The notes under the pieces: generated by a model
Told to the model about the DNA's origin: nothing
Database searches by the model: none
What the model saw: only the letters and a program-made list of their open reading frames with translations
Made by a program: the position numbers and the translations under genes
Part shown: piece by piece, positions 43,063 through 52,233 of the stretch
How positions within the stretch are numbered: position 1 is the stretch's first letter
How the letters are laid out: each line of letters opens with the position of its first letter
Source of the DNA: Thermohalobaculum sp050331395
GTDB taxonomy: Bacteria; Pseudomonadota; Alphaproteobacteria; Rhodobacterales; Rhodobacteraceae
Direction: 5' to 3'
NCBI GenBank assembly: GCA_050331395.1
Contig: JBHJGX010000037.1
Coordinates: 81,688-145,687, forward strand
Length of the DNA stretch: 64,000 nt

Positions 43063-44709
43063 ATGACCGATCACTTCCACGGCGGGGGAACGCCCCCGCG
43101 CCCAATTCTTTGCGAGCTTGCCGCCGACGCCCGGGCCGGACGGCTCGACCGACGGGAATTCCTCGCGCTCGCGACGACCTTCGGCGCCACCGCAGCGGGC
43201 GCCTATGCGCTCCTCGGCGACGTGCGGCCGGCCCTCGCCCAGGCGACCCCGACCAAGGGCGGCACGCTCCGGATCGGCATGCGGGTCATGGCGATCGAGG
43301 ATCCGCGCCGCTTCGACTGGCCGGAGATGTCGAATGTCGCGCGGCAATTCTGCGAAACGTTGGTGCGCTGGGAGCCGGACTTCACGTTCTCCGGACAGTT
43401 GCTCGAGGGGTGGGAGGTCTCCGACGACGCTACCGTCTACACGCTGTCGCTCCGCCCGGGGGTCACCTGGACGAACGGCGATGCCTTTACGGCCGAAGAT
43501 GTCCTGCACAATATCCGGCGGTGGTGCGACCGCTCGGTCGAAGGCAACTCCATGGCAAACAGCTTTGCGACGCTGATCGATCCGGAGACGAACCGGCTCG
43601 CAGAGGGCGTGGCCGAGCAAATCGACGAGCTGACCGTACGGCTCACGCTGCCGCGGCCCGATATCTCGCTTATCGCCGCCATGTCCGATTATCCCGCGCT
43701 TATCGTGCACCGGAGCTTCGGCGACGGGGACAACCTGCGGGACATGCCGCTCGGCACCGGCGCGTTCGAACTCGCCTCGCTCAGCGTGGGCACCCGGGCG
43801 GTGGTCCGGCGCCGCGAGAACGGGGCGTGGTGGGGCGGCGAAGCGCTGCTCGACGAGGTCGAATTCCTCGATTTCGGCACCGATCCGGTCGCGATCGTGT
43901 CGGCCTTCGAGAGCGAAGAGATCGACGTGAACGACCAATCGCCCGCCGATATGATCGAAGTGCTCGACGGGCTCGGGCTCGAGCGGAAGGAAAAGGCGAC
44001 CGCCCAAACCATCGTCGCACGGATGAATGTGAGCGTCGCGCCCTATGACGATCCGGCTGTCAGACGCGCGATCCAAAAGGCCGTCCGCAACGAGGTGATT
44101 ATGCAGCTCGGCATCGAGGGCCGCGGGCTGCTCGGCGAAAACCACCATGTGGGGCAGATGCATCCCGAATACGCCGATATCGGAGCCCCCGTCCACGATG
44201 CGGACGCAGCGGTGGCCGAGCTCGAAGCGGCAGGCCAGGGCGATGCGACCTTCGATCTGGTCTCGATCGACGGGGATTGGCAGCGCACGACCATGGATGC
44301 GGTCGCGGGCGAGATGCGCCGCGCGGGGCTCAGTGTCACGCGGACGGTGGTCCCCGGTGCGACCTTCTGGAACAATTGGACGAAATATCCGTTCTCAGCG
44401 ACGGACTGGGGCGGACGGCCGCTCGGGGTGCAAGTGCTGGCGCTCGCCTATCGCTCGGGCGCGGCCTGGAACGAGACGGGGTTCGCCGATCCAGAGTTCG
44501 ACGCGCTTCTCGACGAGGCGCTCGGGATCTACGATGCGGACCAACGCCGAACGGTGATGGAAGGCCTGGAGAGCCGGCTCCGCGAAGCCGGGATCATCAT
44601 CCAGCCCTATTGGCGGAAAATGTATCTGCACCACCGGCCGGGATTGCAGGCCTATGCCCGCCACCAATCCCGCGAAATGCACCTGGAGCGGGTCTGGCTG
44701 GAAAACTGA
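43063..44709 (+). CDS. Tat-exported oligopeptide-type ABC substrate-binding protein
   Basis: A 548-residue SBP_bac_5 family protein. The N-terminus LDRREFLALATTFGATAAG is a twin-arginine signal, with cleavage after PALA near residue 57. Family segments: QFCETLVRWEPDF, LSLRPGVTWTNGDAFTAEDV and a C-terminal FSATDWGGRPLGVQVLALAYRSG. The latter aligns with SYWGGRPTEDWVFSQIYATG of the protein at 19549, so the two are paralogues. AAGGAG precedes the ATG at 43063. No permease or ATPase is adjacent, so it must share a transporter encoded elsewhere or act without one. Confidence 0.88.
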   Translation: MTDHFHGGGTPPRPILCELAADARAGRLDRREFLALATTFGATAAGAYALLGDVRPALAQATPTKGGTLRIGMRVMAIEDPRRFDWPEMSNVARQFCETLVRWEPDFTFSGQLLEGWEVSDDATVYTLSLRPGVTWTNGDAFTAEDVLHNIRRWCDRSVEGNSMANSFATLIDPETNRLAEGVAEQIDELTVRLTLPRPDISLIAAMSDYPALIVHRSFGDGDNLRDMPLGTGAFELASLSVGTRAVVRRRENGAWWGGEALLDEVEFLDFGTDPVAIVSAFESEEIDVNDQSPADMIEVLDGLGLERKEKATAQTIVARMNVSVAPYDDPAVRRAIQKAVRNEVIMQLGIEGRGLLGENHHVGQMHPEYADIGAPVHDADAAVAELEAAGQGDATFDLVSIDGDWQRTTMDAVAGEMRRAGLSVTRTVVPGATFWNNWTKYPFSATDWGGRPLGVQVLALAYRSGAAWNETGFADPEFDALLDEALGIYDADQRRTVMEGLESRLREAGIIIQPYWRKMYLHHRPGLQAYARHQSREMHLERVWLEN

Positions 44710-44883
44710 GAGCCGGCGCCTCGGGTCGACCGCTTCTCGAAGCGGGCGCCCTGAGGCGCGCGCACCTCCCATTTGCCATCGTGGCCAGCGCGATCGGCTC
44801 AGGCTTGTCATGCCTGCCAAGCCCTGGGTTTGTCTCTTGGACGTGATCCGGCCGCTCATGGCCTCTTCTGCCATAAGGAGTTC

Positions 44884-44913
44884 GTGATCTCCGGCGAAAG
44901 CGGGCTTGATCCG
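44884..44913. repeat. Possible intergenic palindromic repeat unit
   Basis: GTGATCTCCGGCGAAAGCGG followed by GCTTGATCC resembles the widespread proteobacterial intergenic element GTCATnCCcGCGAAaGCGGGnATCC. A related half-site, CTTGTCATGCCTGCCAAGCC, lies nearby at about 44805-44824. Only one partial copy is visible in the window, so this is tentative. Confidence 0.35.
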
Positions 44914-44962
44914 ATGGCGAAGCCGGGCAGCTTTTGTACGGACAGTCGTTTCGGAGGATCGC

Positions 44963-45961
44963 ATGCGCCCGACCCTGACCCGCCGCCGCACGCTCGGCCT
45001 CATGGCGGCGCTGCCCTTTGCCGGACGGGCGTCGGCCGATCCCTTCGAGCCCGTGCTTGCCCGTGCCGCGGCCCTCGATCAGCTTCACAGCCTGATCGTG
45101 ACGCATGCGGGCGAGACCGTGCTTTCCCGCGCCGTACGCGGTCCGGCGCTCGACCGTCCGGTCAACGTGAAATCGGTCTCCAAGACCGTCGTCGCGCTTT
45201 TGACCGGTATCGCGATCCGCAAGGGCGCGATCCCAGGGCCCGACGCGACGCTCGGCGCCGTGGCGCCTCGGCTGATCCCGCCCGGCGCCGACCCACGGGT
45301 CGCCGCTCTCACCCTGGCCGATCTATTGACCATGCGCGCCGGGCTCGCCCGCACCTCGGGAGCGAATTACGGACGCTGGGTCGAGAGCCCCGACTGGATC
45401 GCCCATGCGCTCACCCGGCCCTTCCGCGCCGAGCCCGGGTCGCGCTTCCAGTACTCCACGGGAAGCTTTCACGTCCTTGGGGCCGCGCTCGCCGAGGCAA
45501 CCGGCGAAAGCCTGCTGACGCTTGCACGCGAGTGGCTCGGCCGCCCGCTCGGCATCGACATCCCGCCCTGGACCCGCGATCCGCAGGGCTACTACCTGGG
45601 CGGCAACAACATGGCGCTCTCGCCCCTCGCGCTCGCACGGCTTGGCGAATGCGTGCGCCGCGGCGGGCGCTGGCAGGGCGCCGAGGTGATCCCCGCCGAT
45701 TGGATCGCAGCGTCCTGGCAGCCCCGCACCCGCTCGCCGTTCTCGGGCGACGCCTACGGCTATGGCTGGTTTCTGACACAGCTCGGCGGCGAGGAGATGG
45801 CCTATGCCCGGGGCTATGGCGGCCAGATGCTCTATGTCTCGCCGGGCAAAGCGCTGACCGTCGCGATTACGTCCGACCCCACCCGCCCGGCGCGGACCCA
45901 CGGGCATGTGGGCGCGCTCAACCGCCTTGTCGCCGATGCGATCCTGCCCCGTCTCGTCTGA
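44963..45961 (+). CDS. Class C beta-lactamase-related serine hydrolase, exported
   Basis: A 332-residue protein of the beta-lactamase/DD-peptidase/esterase superfamily. A signal peptide with an Arg-rich start (TRRRTLGLMAALPFAGRASA) suggests export, possibly by Tat. The catalytic S-x-x-K is Ser71-Val-Ser-Lys74 in NVKSVSKTV. The second motif is YST (QYSTGSFHVLG) instead of Y-x-N, and the third box reads ARGYGGQ, so it resembles 6-aminohexanoate-dimer hydrolase/esterase-type members more than true beta-lactamases. Resistance should not be assumed. GGAGG precedes the ATG at 44963. An esterase gene follows 12 bases downstream. Confidence 0.85.
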   Translation: MRPTLTRRRTLGLMAALPFAGRASADPFEPVLARAAALDQLHSLIVTHAGETVLSRAVRGPALDRPVNVKSVSKTVVALLTGIAIRKGAIPGPDATLGAVAPRLIPPGADPRVAALTLADLLTMRAGLARTSGANYGRWVESPDWIAHALTRPFRAEPGSRFQYSTGSFHVLGAALAEATGESLLTLAREWLGRPLGIDIPPWTRDPQGYYLGGNNMALSPLALARLGECVRRGGRWQGAEVIPADWIAASWQPRTRSPFSGDAYGYGWFLTQLGGEEMAYARGYGGQMLYVSPGKALTVAITSDPTRPARTHGHVGALNRLVADAILPRLV

Positions 45962-45973
45962 CCGGAGAGCCCC

Positions 45974-46870
45974 ATGCGCCTCGTTTTCGCTGCCCTTCTC
46001 TGCTTCGCGACCGCCACGGCGGCGGCTTTCGAGACCCGGGAGATCACGCTCACCCATGACGGGATCCGACGCGCGGCGATCCTCGATGCCGAGCGGGGGC
46101 TCCGCGATGCGCCCGTCCTCGTTGCGTTGCATGGCGGGCTCGCGGGACCGTGGACGATCCGGCGGAAGGCCCGCGTCGGACTTGCCCGCGAGGGTTGGGC
46201 GGTGCTCTGGCCCTATGCGGTCGACGATTGGAACGACGGGCGCACCGACTGGCGGGGGCGGCCCTATGACGAGGCGGACGATATCGGGTTTCTCCGCCGA
46301 CTGATCGGCGCGCTTGCCGAAGCGGGCACGATCGATCCGAAGCGGGTCTTCTTCGCCGGGCCCTCGATCGGCGGGGTGATGGTGCTCCGCCTTCTCTGCG
46401 ATGCGCCCGATCTTGTGGCCGGCGCGGCGGTGGCGATCGCGAGCTTTCCCGAAGAGTTCGAATGCCGCGAGGGCCCGCCGCGGCCCGTTCTCTACATCCA
46501 CGGGACCGAAGATCCGCTGATGCCCCCCGATGGCGGACGGATCGGCGGCTGGAACCCGCTCGTGCGCGACCGCGGCCATGTGGAGCCGGTCGCCCGGACC
46601 CTCGAGCGCCTTGCCGCCCGCAATCGCTGTGCCAGCGTCCAGGCCGAACCCCTGCCCGACCGGGCGCCCGGCGATGAAAGCCGGGTGACCCTGCGCACCT
46701 ATCGCGGCTGCGCGGCGCCGCTCGTCCATTTCGTTGTCGAAGGCGGCGGGCATACCTGGCCGGGGGCGAGCCCGTCCGGTCTTGGCGCGCGCATCGTCGG
46801 GCCGACCAACCAGGACTTCTCGGCGACCCGCGTGATCGAGCGGTTTTTTGCGGGGCTCGCCGAGCGGTGA
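45974..46870 (+). CDS. Exported PHB-depolymerase/feruloyl-esterase-like hydrolase (LpqC family)
   Basis: A 298-residue alpha/beta hydrolase with a signal peptide ending TAAA-FET (about residue 18). LVALHGGLAG supplies the oxyanion hole, Ser131 in AGPSIGG is the nucleophile (G-x-S-x-G), HGTEDPLMP holds the Asp and GGGHTWPG the His: the pattern of the PHB depolymerase/LpqC group. Candidate substrates are short-chain polyesters or phenolic esters. It probably forms a two-gene unit with the preceding serine hydrolase. GAGAG lies upstream of the ATG. Confidence 0.83.
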   Translation: MRLVFAALLCFATATAAAFETREITLTHDGIRRAAILDAERGLRDAPVLVALHGGLAGPWTIRRKARVGLAREGWAVLWPYAVDDWNDGRTDWRGRPYDEADDIGFLRRLIGALAEAGTIDPKRVFFAGPSIGGVMVLRLLCDAPDLVAGAAVAIASFPEEFECREGPPRPVLYIHGTEDPLMPPDGGRIGGWNPLVRDRGHVEPVARTLERLAARNRCASVQAEPLPDRAPGDESRVTLRTYRGCAAPLVHFVVEGGGHTWPGASPSGLGARIVGPTNQDFSATRVIERFFAGLAER

Positions 46871-46937
46871 TGCCGTTCGCCGTTTCTTAAAGGTCACGCG
46901 AGTAGGACGGCGGGGTTGGTCCGTCGGAGTGCGTGAA

Positions 46938-48983
46938 ATGCGGCTGTCTTGGCTCGTCGCGGTCGCCTTGGCCGTACCCGTCGCTGCGAGCGGCGTGTTC
47001 TTGGGAATTTTGGTGTCGCGCGACCTGCATCGGCTTGCGGAGCTCGAGGCGCGCGGGGATGTCATTGTCCTCACCGAACGGGCGAGCGCGCTGATCCATG
47101 CGCTGCAGATCGAGCGCGGGCGGAGCGTGGATGCGGTGACCGGTGGCTATGAAAGCGCCGCGGTCCGGGCTCTCGATATGCAGCGGAGCCAAGTCGACCG
47201 AGCGCGGCGCGGATTTGCCCGGTTTCTCGCCGAGAGCCGCCTCGCGGGCGAGGCCAAGAGCCTCGCACCCAAGCTTGCCGGGGTGACGGCCTTGCTCGAG
47301 GGGCTCGACGCGCTTCGGGACCGGGTGAACGACCGGTCGATCGCGGCGCCGACGATGATCGCAGCTTATACCGAGCGGGTCACCGCCCTGATCGATGCGA
47401 TCTACAGTGCCGTCGAATACAGCCCGTCGCTTCCGATCGCCACCAACCTTTTGCCAGCGGCGACCCTGATCGAAGCCAAGGAGCATGGCGGCCTCGAACG
47501 GGCGCTCGGCAGCGCGATCTTGAACGCGGCCGAGGCGGGCACGGTTCGGCCCGCGACCCTCGCCGCCTACCGGGTCCGTCGGATCAAGGAAGAGAGCGCG
47601 CTCTCCCGGTTCGAGGCCTACGCGAAACCCCATCATGGGGATCTCTTCGAGCAAAGGGTCTCGGGACCGGCGGTCGACCAGGTGCGGGACTGGCGCGCGG
47701 TGCTCGACCGGATCGAGGAGACCGGCGACGCTGCCGGGATCGCCGGCAAGGTCTGGTTCGACACCGCGACCGTGCGGCTCGATCTGATCTATCGGGTGGA
47801 ACGGCAGATAACCGAGGAGACACGCGGGCTGCTCAAAGCGGACATCGATGCGCTCAACGGCCGGATCCTCGTTCTTGTCGGATTGGGCGGCACGGCGCTC
47901 GCCATCATGGTTGCGTTGACAGTGTTCGCCGCGCGCTCGGCTTCGGTCGGCGTCCGCGCGATCACCGACACCATCGGACGCCTCGCCGAGGGGGAGATCG
48001 CCTTCCAAGTGCCAGAGCGCCGGGACGAGGTCGGGGAAATCCTGCGCGATCTGGGCGCCTTGTCTGACCGGCTCGAGGCATCGGCGATGGCGGCGGAGCG
48101 TATTGCCTCGGGCAAACTTATGGGGGCGATCCCCGTCGCCTCCGAGCGTGACCGGCTGGGCAAGGCGCTGGTGGGAATGCAGCGCACCCTTGCAGAGGTC
48201 ACCGCCGAGACGAGTGCGGCGATTGACGACCTTGCGAGCCAGGCAGATGTGCTCTCGGACATGGCCGGCGAGGTCGCGACCGGCGGGGCGAAACAGGCCG
48301 ATGCGACACTCGAAGCCTCGGCCGCCGTCAATCGGATGACCGAGACGATGGCACGCAGCAGCGCCAACGCGACTGAAACCAGCACGATTGCAGCCGCGGC
48401 CGCCGAACGGGCCGAGAGTTCAGGCGAAGCGGTGGGCCGGGCGACGGACGCGATCCGCACCATTGCCGACGAGATCCAGGTCGTGAGCGACATTGCCCGC
48501 CAGACCGATCTTCTTGCGCTTAATGCCGCCGTCGAAGCGGCGCGGGCCGGCGAACAGGGACGCGGCTTTGCCGTCGTCGCGTCGGAAGTTCGGAAACTGG
48601 CCGAACGCTCGCGACATGTCGCAAGCGAGATCGCGGAACTTGCCGTCCGGACCGTCGATGCGTCAGGCGCCGCGAAGGATCAGATCGACGCGCTGGTGCC
48701 GCAAATCGGTCGAACAGCGCTCCTGGTCACCGAAATCTCCGGGGCCCTATCCGAACAACAGGGTGGGATCGAACAGATAAACGCCGCACTCGATAACCTC
48801 TCGCGGACAAACCAACAAACCTGCAGTCTCGGGGACTACAGTGCGGACGTCGCCCGCGATGTGAGCGGGCTCGCCGAGCGTCTGCGCGCAGCTCACGCTT
48901 TCTTCGACGCGGTTGGGCCCTCTGAGGTCGAGGCCGAACTTCGGCCGCCTTCCGAAAACGTGCCCGCTGCGAAGGCCGCATGA
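46938..48983 (+). CDS. Methyl-accepting chemotaxis protein with NIT sensor domain
   Basis: A 681-residue chemoreceptor. Helix 1 (residues 5-27) and helix 2 (about 292-316) enclose a periplasmic nitrate/nitrite-sensing (NIT-like) domain, recognised by ALIHALQIERGRSVDAVTGG near residue 55. A HAMP domain follows (about 317-380, RLAEGEIAFQVPERRDEVGEI). The signalling helix has the conserved tip IARQTDLLALNAAVEAARAG (about 518-537) and RGFAVVASEVRKLAERS. It should report to CheA/CheW, not encoded here. I chose the ATG at 46938; GTG at 46929 is an alternative. The 3' end overlaps the convergent channel gene by 91 bases. Confidence 0.88.
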   Translation: MRLSWLVAVALAVPVAASGVFLGILVSRDLHRLAELEARGDVIVLTERASALIHALQIERGRSVDAVTGGYESAAVRALDMQRSQVDRARRGFARFLAESRLAGEAKSLAPKLAGVTALLEGLDALRDRVNDRSIAAPTMIAAYTERVTALIDAIYSAVEYSPSLPIATNLLPAATLIEAKEHGGLERALGSAILNAAEAGTVRPATLAAYRVRRIKEESALSRFEAYAKPHHGDLFEQRVSGPAVDQVRDWRAVLDRIEETGDAAGIAGKVWFDTATVRLDLIYRVERQITEETRGLLKADIDALNGRILVLVGLGGTALAIMVALTVFAARSASVGVRAITDTIGRLAEGEIAFQVPERRDEVGEILRDLGALSDRLEASAMAAERIASGKLMGAIPVASERDRLGKALVGMQRTLAEVTAETSAAIDDLASQADVLSDMAGEVATGGAKQADATLEASAAVNRMTETMARSSANATETSTIAAAAAERAESSGEAVGRATDAIRTIADEIQVVSDIARQTDLLALNAAVEAARAGEQGRGFAVVASEVRKLAERSRHVASEIAELAVRTVDASGAAKDQIDALVPQIGRTALLVTEISGALSEQQGGIEQINAALDNLSRTNQQTCSLGDYSADVARDVSGLAERLRAAHAFFDAVGPSEVEAELRPPSENVPAAKAA

Positions 48984-51229
48984 CGCGTGCTCTCACCCAG
49001 ATGCAGGGTCCTGGTGGGATACGCGAAGGCCACACCGATGTCGGCCGCGAGATCGACGATCGCCCCTACAAGCGCGTGCTGTGCTTCGATTTGTGCCTCA
49101 TAGCTGAACACAGTGAAATAACCCCAAAGCTCGACGTCGATCGAGGAGGGGCCAAAGCCTTTCAGCCCGATGTAGACGGTTGTGCGATCTGCGAAGGGTT
49201 GCGCGGCATAAACCTCGGTCAACCCCTGCACAAAGGCGTCGAGCCGATCTCGCGGCGTCTCGAATGGCAGCCCGATTGTCAGCTGAACCTTCCGCCTCCG
49301 CCGACGACCCCAATTCACGATGGATTTGTCGGTCAGCTGGGAATTCGGAATGATCAACAGGGCATCGTCGAGGGTTCTGAGCCTTGTCGATCGCAGCCCG
49401 ACGCTCTCGATCGATGCGAACACGCCATCTGCCTCGACCAAGTCACCCCGCTGAAAAGGCCGGTCGCTCATCAGGATCGCGCCGCCGAGGAAGTTCGAGA
49501 CCGTGTCGCGCGCGGCGAACGCGATCGCGACGCCGCCAACGCCGAGCCCGGCGACGATCCCCTCGTACGGCAACCCGACGACCTCGGCGAGGAGGCCGGC
49601 CGACACGAGGACGACCGCGACCTTGAGGACGCCTTGCAAAAGCGTGATCAAGATCACGTCCGCATAGCCAGGGCGCTCTTCCGCCCGATCGGTCAGCCAA
49701 CGGCCGACGCCCCCGATCAACCGGTAGAGCAAGAGCCCGATTGCGAGCGTGACCACGAGCGTGATCGCCACAGTCGCGCCCTCGAACGCCGTCTGCGCCA
49801 AGCCCAGCCATCCAAAAGTCTGGACCAACAAGGTACCCGCGACGCTGACGCGTACCGGCCAATCGAGCCGCACTCCGAGCCGGTCACCCCCGTCCGACGG
49901 TGCGGGCAGCACCTGATGCACAAATCGACCCGCGCCCCAACCTATCAGAAGGGAGGCCACCGCTGCGCTTCCGAGGGAGATCCACTGCCAAAGCTCGAGC
50001 AACCCTGTGCGCACGAGAAGCTCGGGAGCGACCCCGCGCACGGCCTCGCGGAGTTCGAAGAACGGACTGATGGCGCGGTGCTGGGTCACGCCGGCGGCAA
50101 GGGGCATCGCTTCGACCGCGGCAAAGAGGCGAGGCGCGCCGCGCACGGTCTCGGCGGTGAAGCGCCAGCGGAGCTCGCCGGTGGACGGGTCCTCGACCCG
50201 GTCGATCACCACCTCTCCCTCAGGATGGCGAAGGTGGACGTAAGGCACGGGGCGGTCGGGATCGTCCGGGATCATCTGCCAGATGATGAACCCGCCCCGG
50301 TCGATGACGTTCTTAAGATAATCGGCGAGGACTGGCGCTTCGACGTCGAAAAGAGGCGGCGGCAGGAAGGACAGATCGAGCACGCCGAGCGCGCGCTCCC
50401 GCCCACCCTCCTCCCAGGTCGCGGCACCGAGGATGAAATCCCGCATCGCCGCCCGCGGGCTGTCGGATCGGGCGGCGGTCAACTCGACGAAGGTGTCAAA
50501 GCCGAGCGCGTCGAGGAGGCGGTCGCGATCGGCGATGAGTGCGGGCTCGGTCGGGACGACAAGACGCCAGCGATTGTCGATCTGCCGGAAGGTCAGTTCG
50601 GTCGTCGCAGCCACGCCGGCGGGGCCGATGCGGAATGCGATCTCCTCTACCGGGCGATCGGTCGGCGCGTCATAGATCCGAAAGGTCGAGAGGTCGATGA
50701 TCTGCCAAATGAGCTGCCGGCGGTGCCGACGCTGGCGGTTGTCGCCGGGCGGGCCATCATAGATCAGCAGGCGATCCGCAAGCCCGAAATCGGCCGCAGA
50801 CCGGGCATATGCCGCGGCGTTCCCGGCCGCGACCAGGCTTCGCAAGACGTCCCGCGGAGAGGTGTCGATGAGCGCGCCGCGTTCGCTGCTCTCGGCATGC
50901 GAGATCCGCCGTCCGTTCCAGTACTCCCCATTGTCGTACCGCCCGGTGAAACTTTGCCCATCCGGCGCCAGGGCGAACAGCAACCCGCCCGAGGTCTCGG
51001 GCACCTCCCATCGCCCGCGCAAGAGGCGCCCGTCGATCCGCCCTTCGATCCGGCCGTTTCCCGGCCGGAAGGTCCCGGTCACCTGGTCGCCATCCACATT
51101 GAGCGTGACGAGCGCGGCGCCGTCGCGCCAGACGGTGTCCCAGCGCCCCTCCCAGCCCGGGTCTTCGGCCGCGGCCGCCCCCGCCGAGGCAATGAGGACG
51201 AGGGCTGCGAGCAAGGTCTGGCGCCACAT
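48893..51229 (-). CDS. Large MscS-family mechanosensitive channel with exported N-terminal domain
   Basis: A 778-residue protein, far longer than E. coli MscS (286). A signal peptide (residues 1-21, ending AAAA-EDP) precedes a periplasmic part of about 390 residues of unknown fold (WEGRWDTVWRDGAALVTLNV start). Then come five or so helices and the MscS core (about 540-720): VGGVAIAFAARDTVSNFLGG, the pore-lining TM3 equivalent, followed by RPFQRGDLVEADG and RLRTLDDALLIIPNSQL. The end FAYPTRTLHL is the usual C-terminal strand; the 25 residues after it are antisense to the chemoreceptor 3' end. Start ATG at 51229, no strong ribosome site. Likely an osmotic-safety or small-conductance channel. Confidence 0.88.
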   Translation of the reverse strand: MWRQTLLAALVLIASAGAAAAEDPGWEGRWDTVWRDGAALVTLNVDGDQVTGTFRPGNGRIEGRIDGRLLRGRWEVPETSGGLLFALAPDGQSFTGRYDNGEYWNGRRISHAESSERGALIDTSPRDVLRSLVAAGNAAAYARSAADFGLADRLLIYDGPPGDNRQRRHRRQLIWQIIDLSTFRIYDAPTDRPVEEIAFRIGPAGVAATTELTFRQIDNRWRLVVPTEPALIADRDRLLDALGFDTFVELTAARSDSPRAAMRDFILGAATWEEGGRERALGVLDLSFLPPPLFDVEAPVLADYLKNVIDRGGFIIWQMIPDDPDRPVPYVHLRHPEGEVVIDRVEDPSTGELRWRFTAETVRGAPRLFAAVEAMPLAAGVTQHRAISPFFELREAVRGVAPELLVRTGLLELWQWISLGSAAVASLLIGWGAGRFVHQVLPAPSDGGDRLGVRLDWPVRVSVAGTLLVQTFGWLGLAQTAFEGATVAITLVVTLAIGLLLYRLIGGVGRWLTDRAEERPGYADVILITLLQGVLKVAVVLVSAGLLAEVVGLPYEGIVAGLGVGGVAIAFAARDTVSNFLGGAILMSDRPFQRGDLVEADGVFASIESVGLRSTRLRTLDDALLIIPNSQLTDKSIVNWGRRRRRKVQLTIGLPFETPRDRLDAFVQGLTEVYAAQPFADRTTVYIGLKGFGPSSIDVELWGYFTVFSYEAQIEAQHALVGAIVDLAADIGVAFAYPTRTLHLGESTRHAAFAAGTFSEGGRSSASTSEGPTASKKA

Positions 51230-51277
51230 GATCGTAGCATCCACTATCCGCGCCAAAACGCAAGATGCCGTGGTGCT

Positions 51278-52153
51278 TCAGTCGTCGCGTACGAAATCGG
51301 GGATGCCGAGCCGGTCGCGCAAGCGCTCGGTCTCGCGCATCACCAGCGCCATGTTGCTGTCGCGCACCGTCGGCAGGAGCGTCCGCGCCCGGCGCACGGC
51401 CGCGTAATCGAGCCGGGCCGTCACCAACTCTTCCCCGGTGCCCGCGACGGCGACCTCTCGCCCGAACGGATCGACAATCCGCGAGCCGCCCCAAAAGGTC
51501 AGACCACGCTCCCGGCCCGTCCGGTTCACCATGATCGTGGGCGCACCGTACATCATTGCATAGAACCGCATGGTCAGCGCCCAGCCGCCCGGGTTGTCGA
51601 ACTCTGCGCCGACCGCCTCGACGCCGGAGCTGACCGGCACCGCAAGGAGGGTCGCCCCGTGCAGGAAGGCCAGATGCGTGAGCGCCGGGTTCCAAACATC
51701 GGCGCAGATCAGGAGCCCGGTCGTCCAGCGCCCGGTCAACGCGCAGGTCTCGACGAACCGCCCGGACGCGACGTGCTTCGCTTCTTCCAGCTGGCCATAG
51801 GTCGGCAGGTTCACCTTGCGGTGCAGGTGGATCATCCGCCCCGCCCGAAGGATCGCGGAGCTGTTGTAGAATTGCGCACCGGGCCCCTCTTCGACAAAGC
51901 TGACCACCACGGCCATCGGCCCGGCCGCCTCGGCAAGCCGGCCGAGGCGCGGGTCGGTCCGCGCCATGGCCGCGTCGAGCACGAATTCCACGCCGTAATG
52001 GCCGACCAGCGACAGCTCTGGCAGCACGAGGAGGTCGAGCCCCGCCGCCCGGCCCTCGCCGATCCAGTGCAGATGCGCGTCCATATTGGCGTCGACATCG
52101 CCGATCGCACTGGCGAATTGCGCGGCGCCCACGGCGAGAGGGTCGGTCGGCAA
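51278..52153 (-). CDS. Carbon-nitrogen hydrolase (nitrilase superfamily)
   Basis: A 291-residue cytoplasmic amidase-type enzyme. The catalytic triad is readable: Glu46 in LPELSLVGH, Lys113 in HRKVNLP and Cys150 in LICADVWNP. The fold is intact to the end. Substrate class is not clear; relatives include aliphatic amidases, N-carbamoyl hydrolases and NAD synthase glutaminase domains. It is 48 bases upstream of the channel gene on the same strand, and divergent from the TPR gene, sharing an 80-base promoter region. Confidence 0.88.
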   Translation of the reverse strand: MPTDPLAVGAAQFASAIGDVDANMDAHLHWIGEGRAAGLDLLVLPELSLVGHYGVEFVLDAAMARTDPRLGRLAEAAGPMAVVVSFVEEGPGAQFYNSSAILRAGRMIHLHRKVNLPTYGQLEEAKHVASGRFVETCALTGRWTTGLLICADVWNPALTHLAFLHGATLLAVPVSSGVEAVGAEFDNPGGWALTMRFYAMMYGAPTIMVNRTGRERGLTFWGGSRIVDPFGREVAVAGTGEELVTARLDYAAVRRARTLLPTVRDSNMALVMRETERLRDRLGIPDFVRDD

Positions 52154-52233
52154 TGGCGGCTCCTCTCTTGCAGGCGGCGCTCCCGCCCGATGCCCGGCCG
52201 TGCTAGGATCGTGGTAAACCGTCGGAGGGGACC

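Noticed and set aside
44963..45961. Antibiotic-resistance beta-lactamase
   Set aside because: The S-x-x-K is present but the second and third motifs (YST, GYGG) are those of esterase/amide-hydrolase-type relatives, so resistance is not supported.
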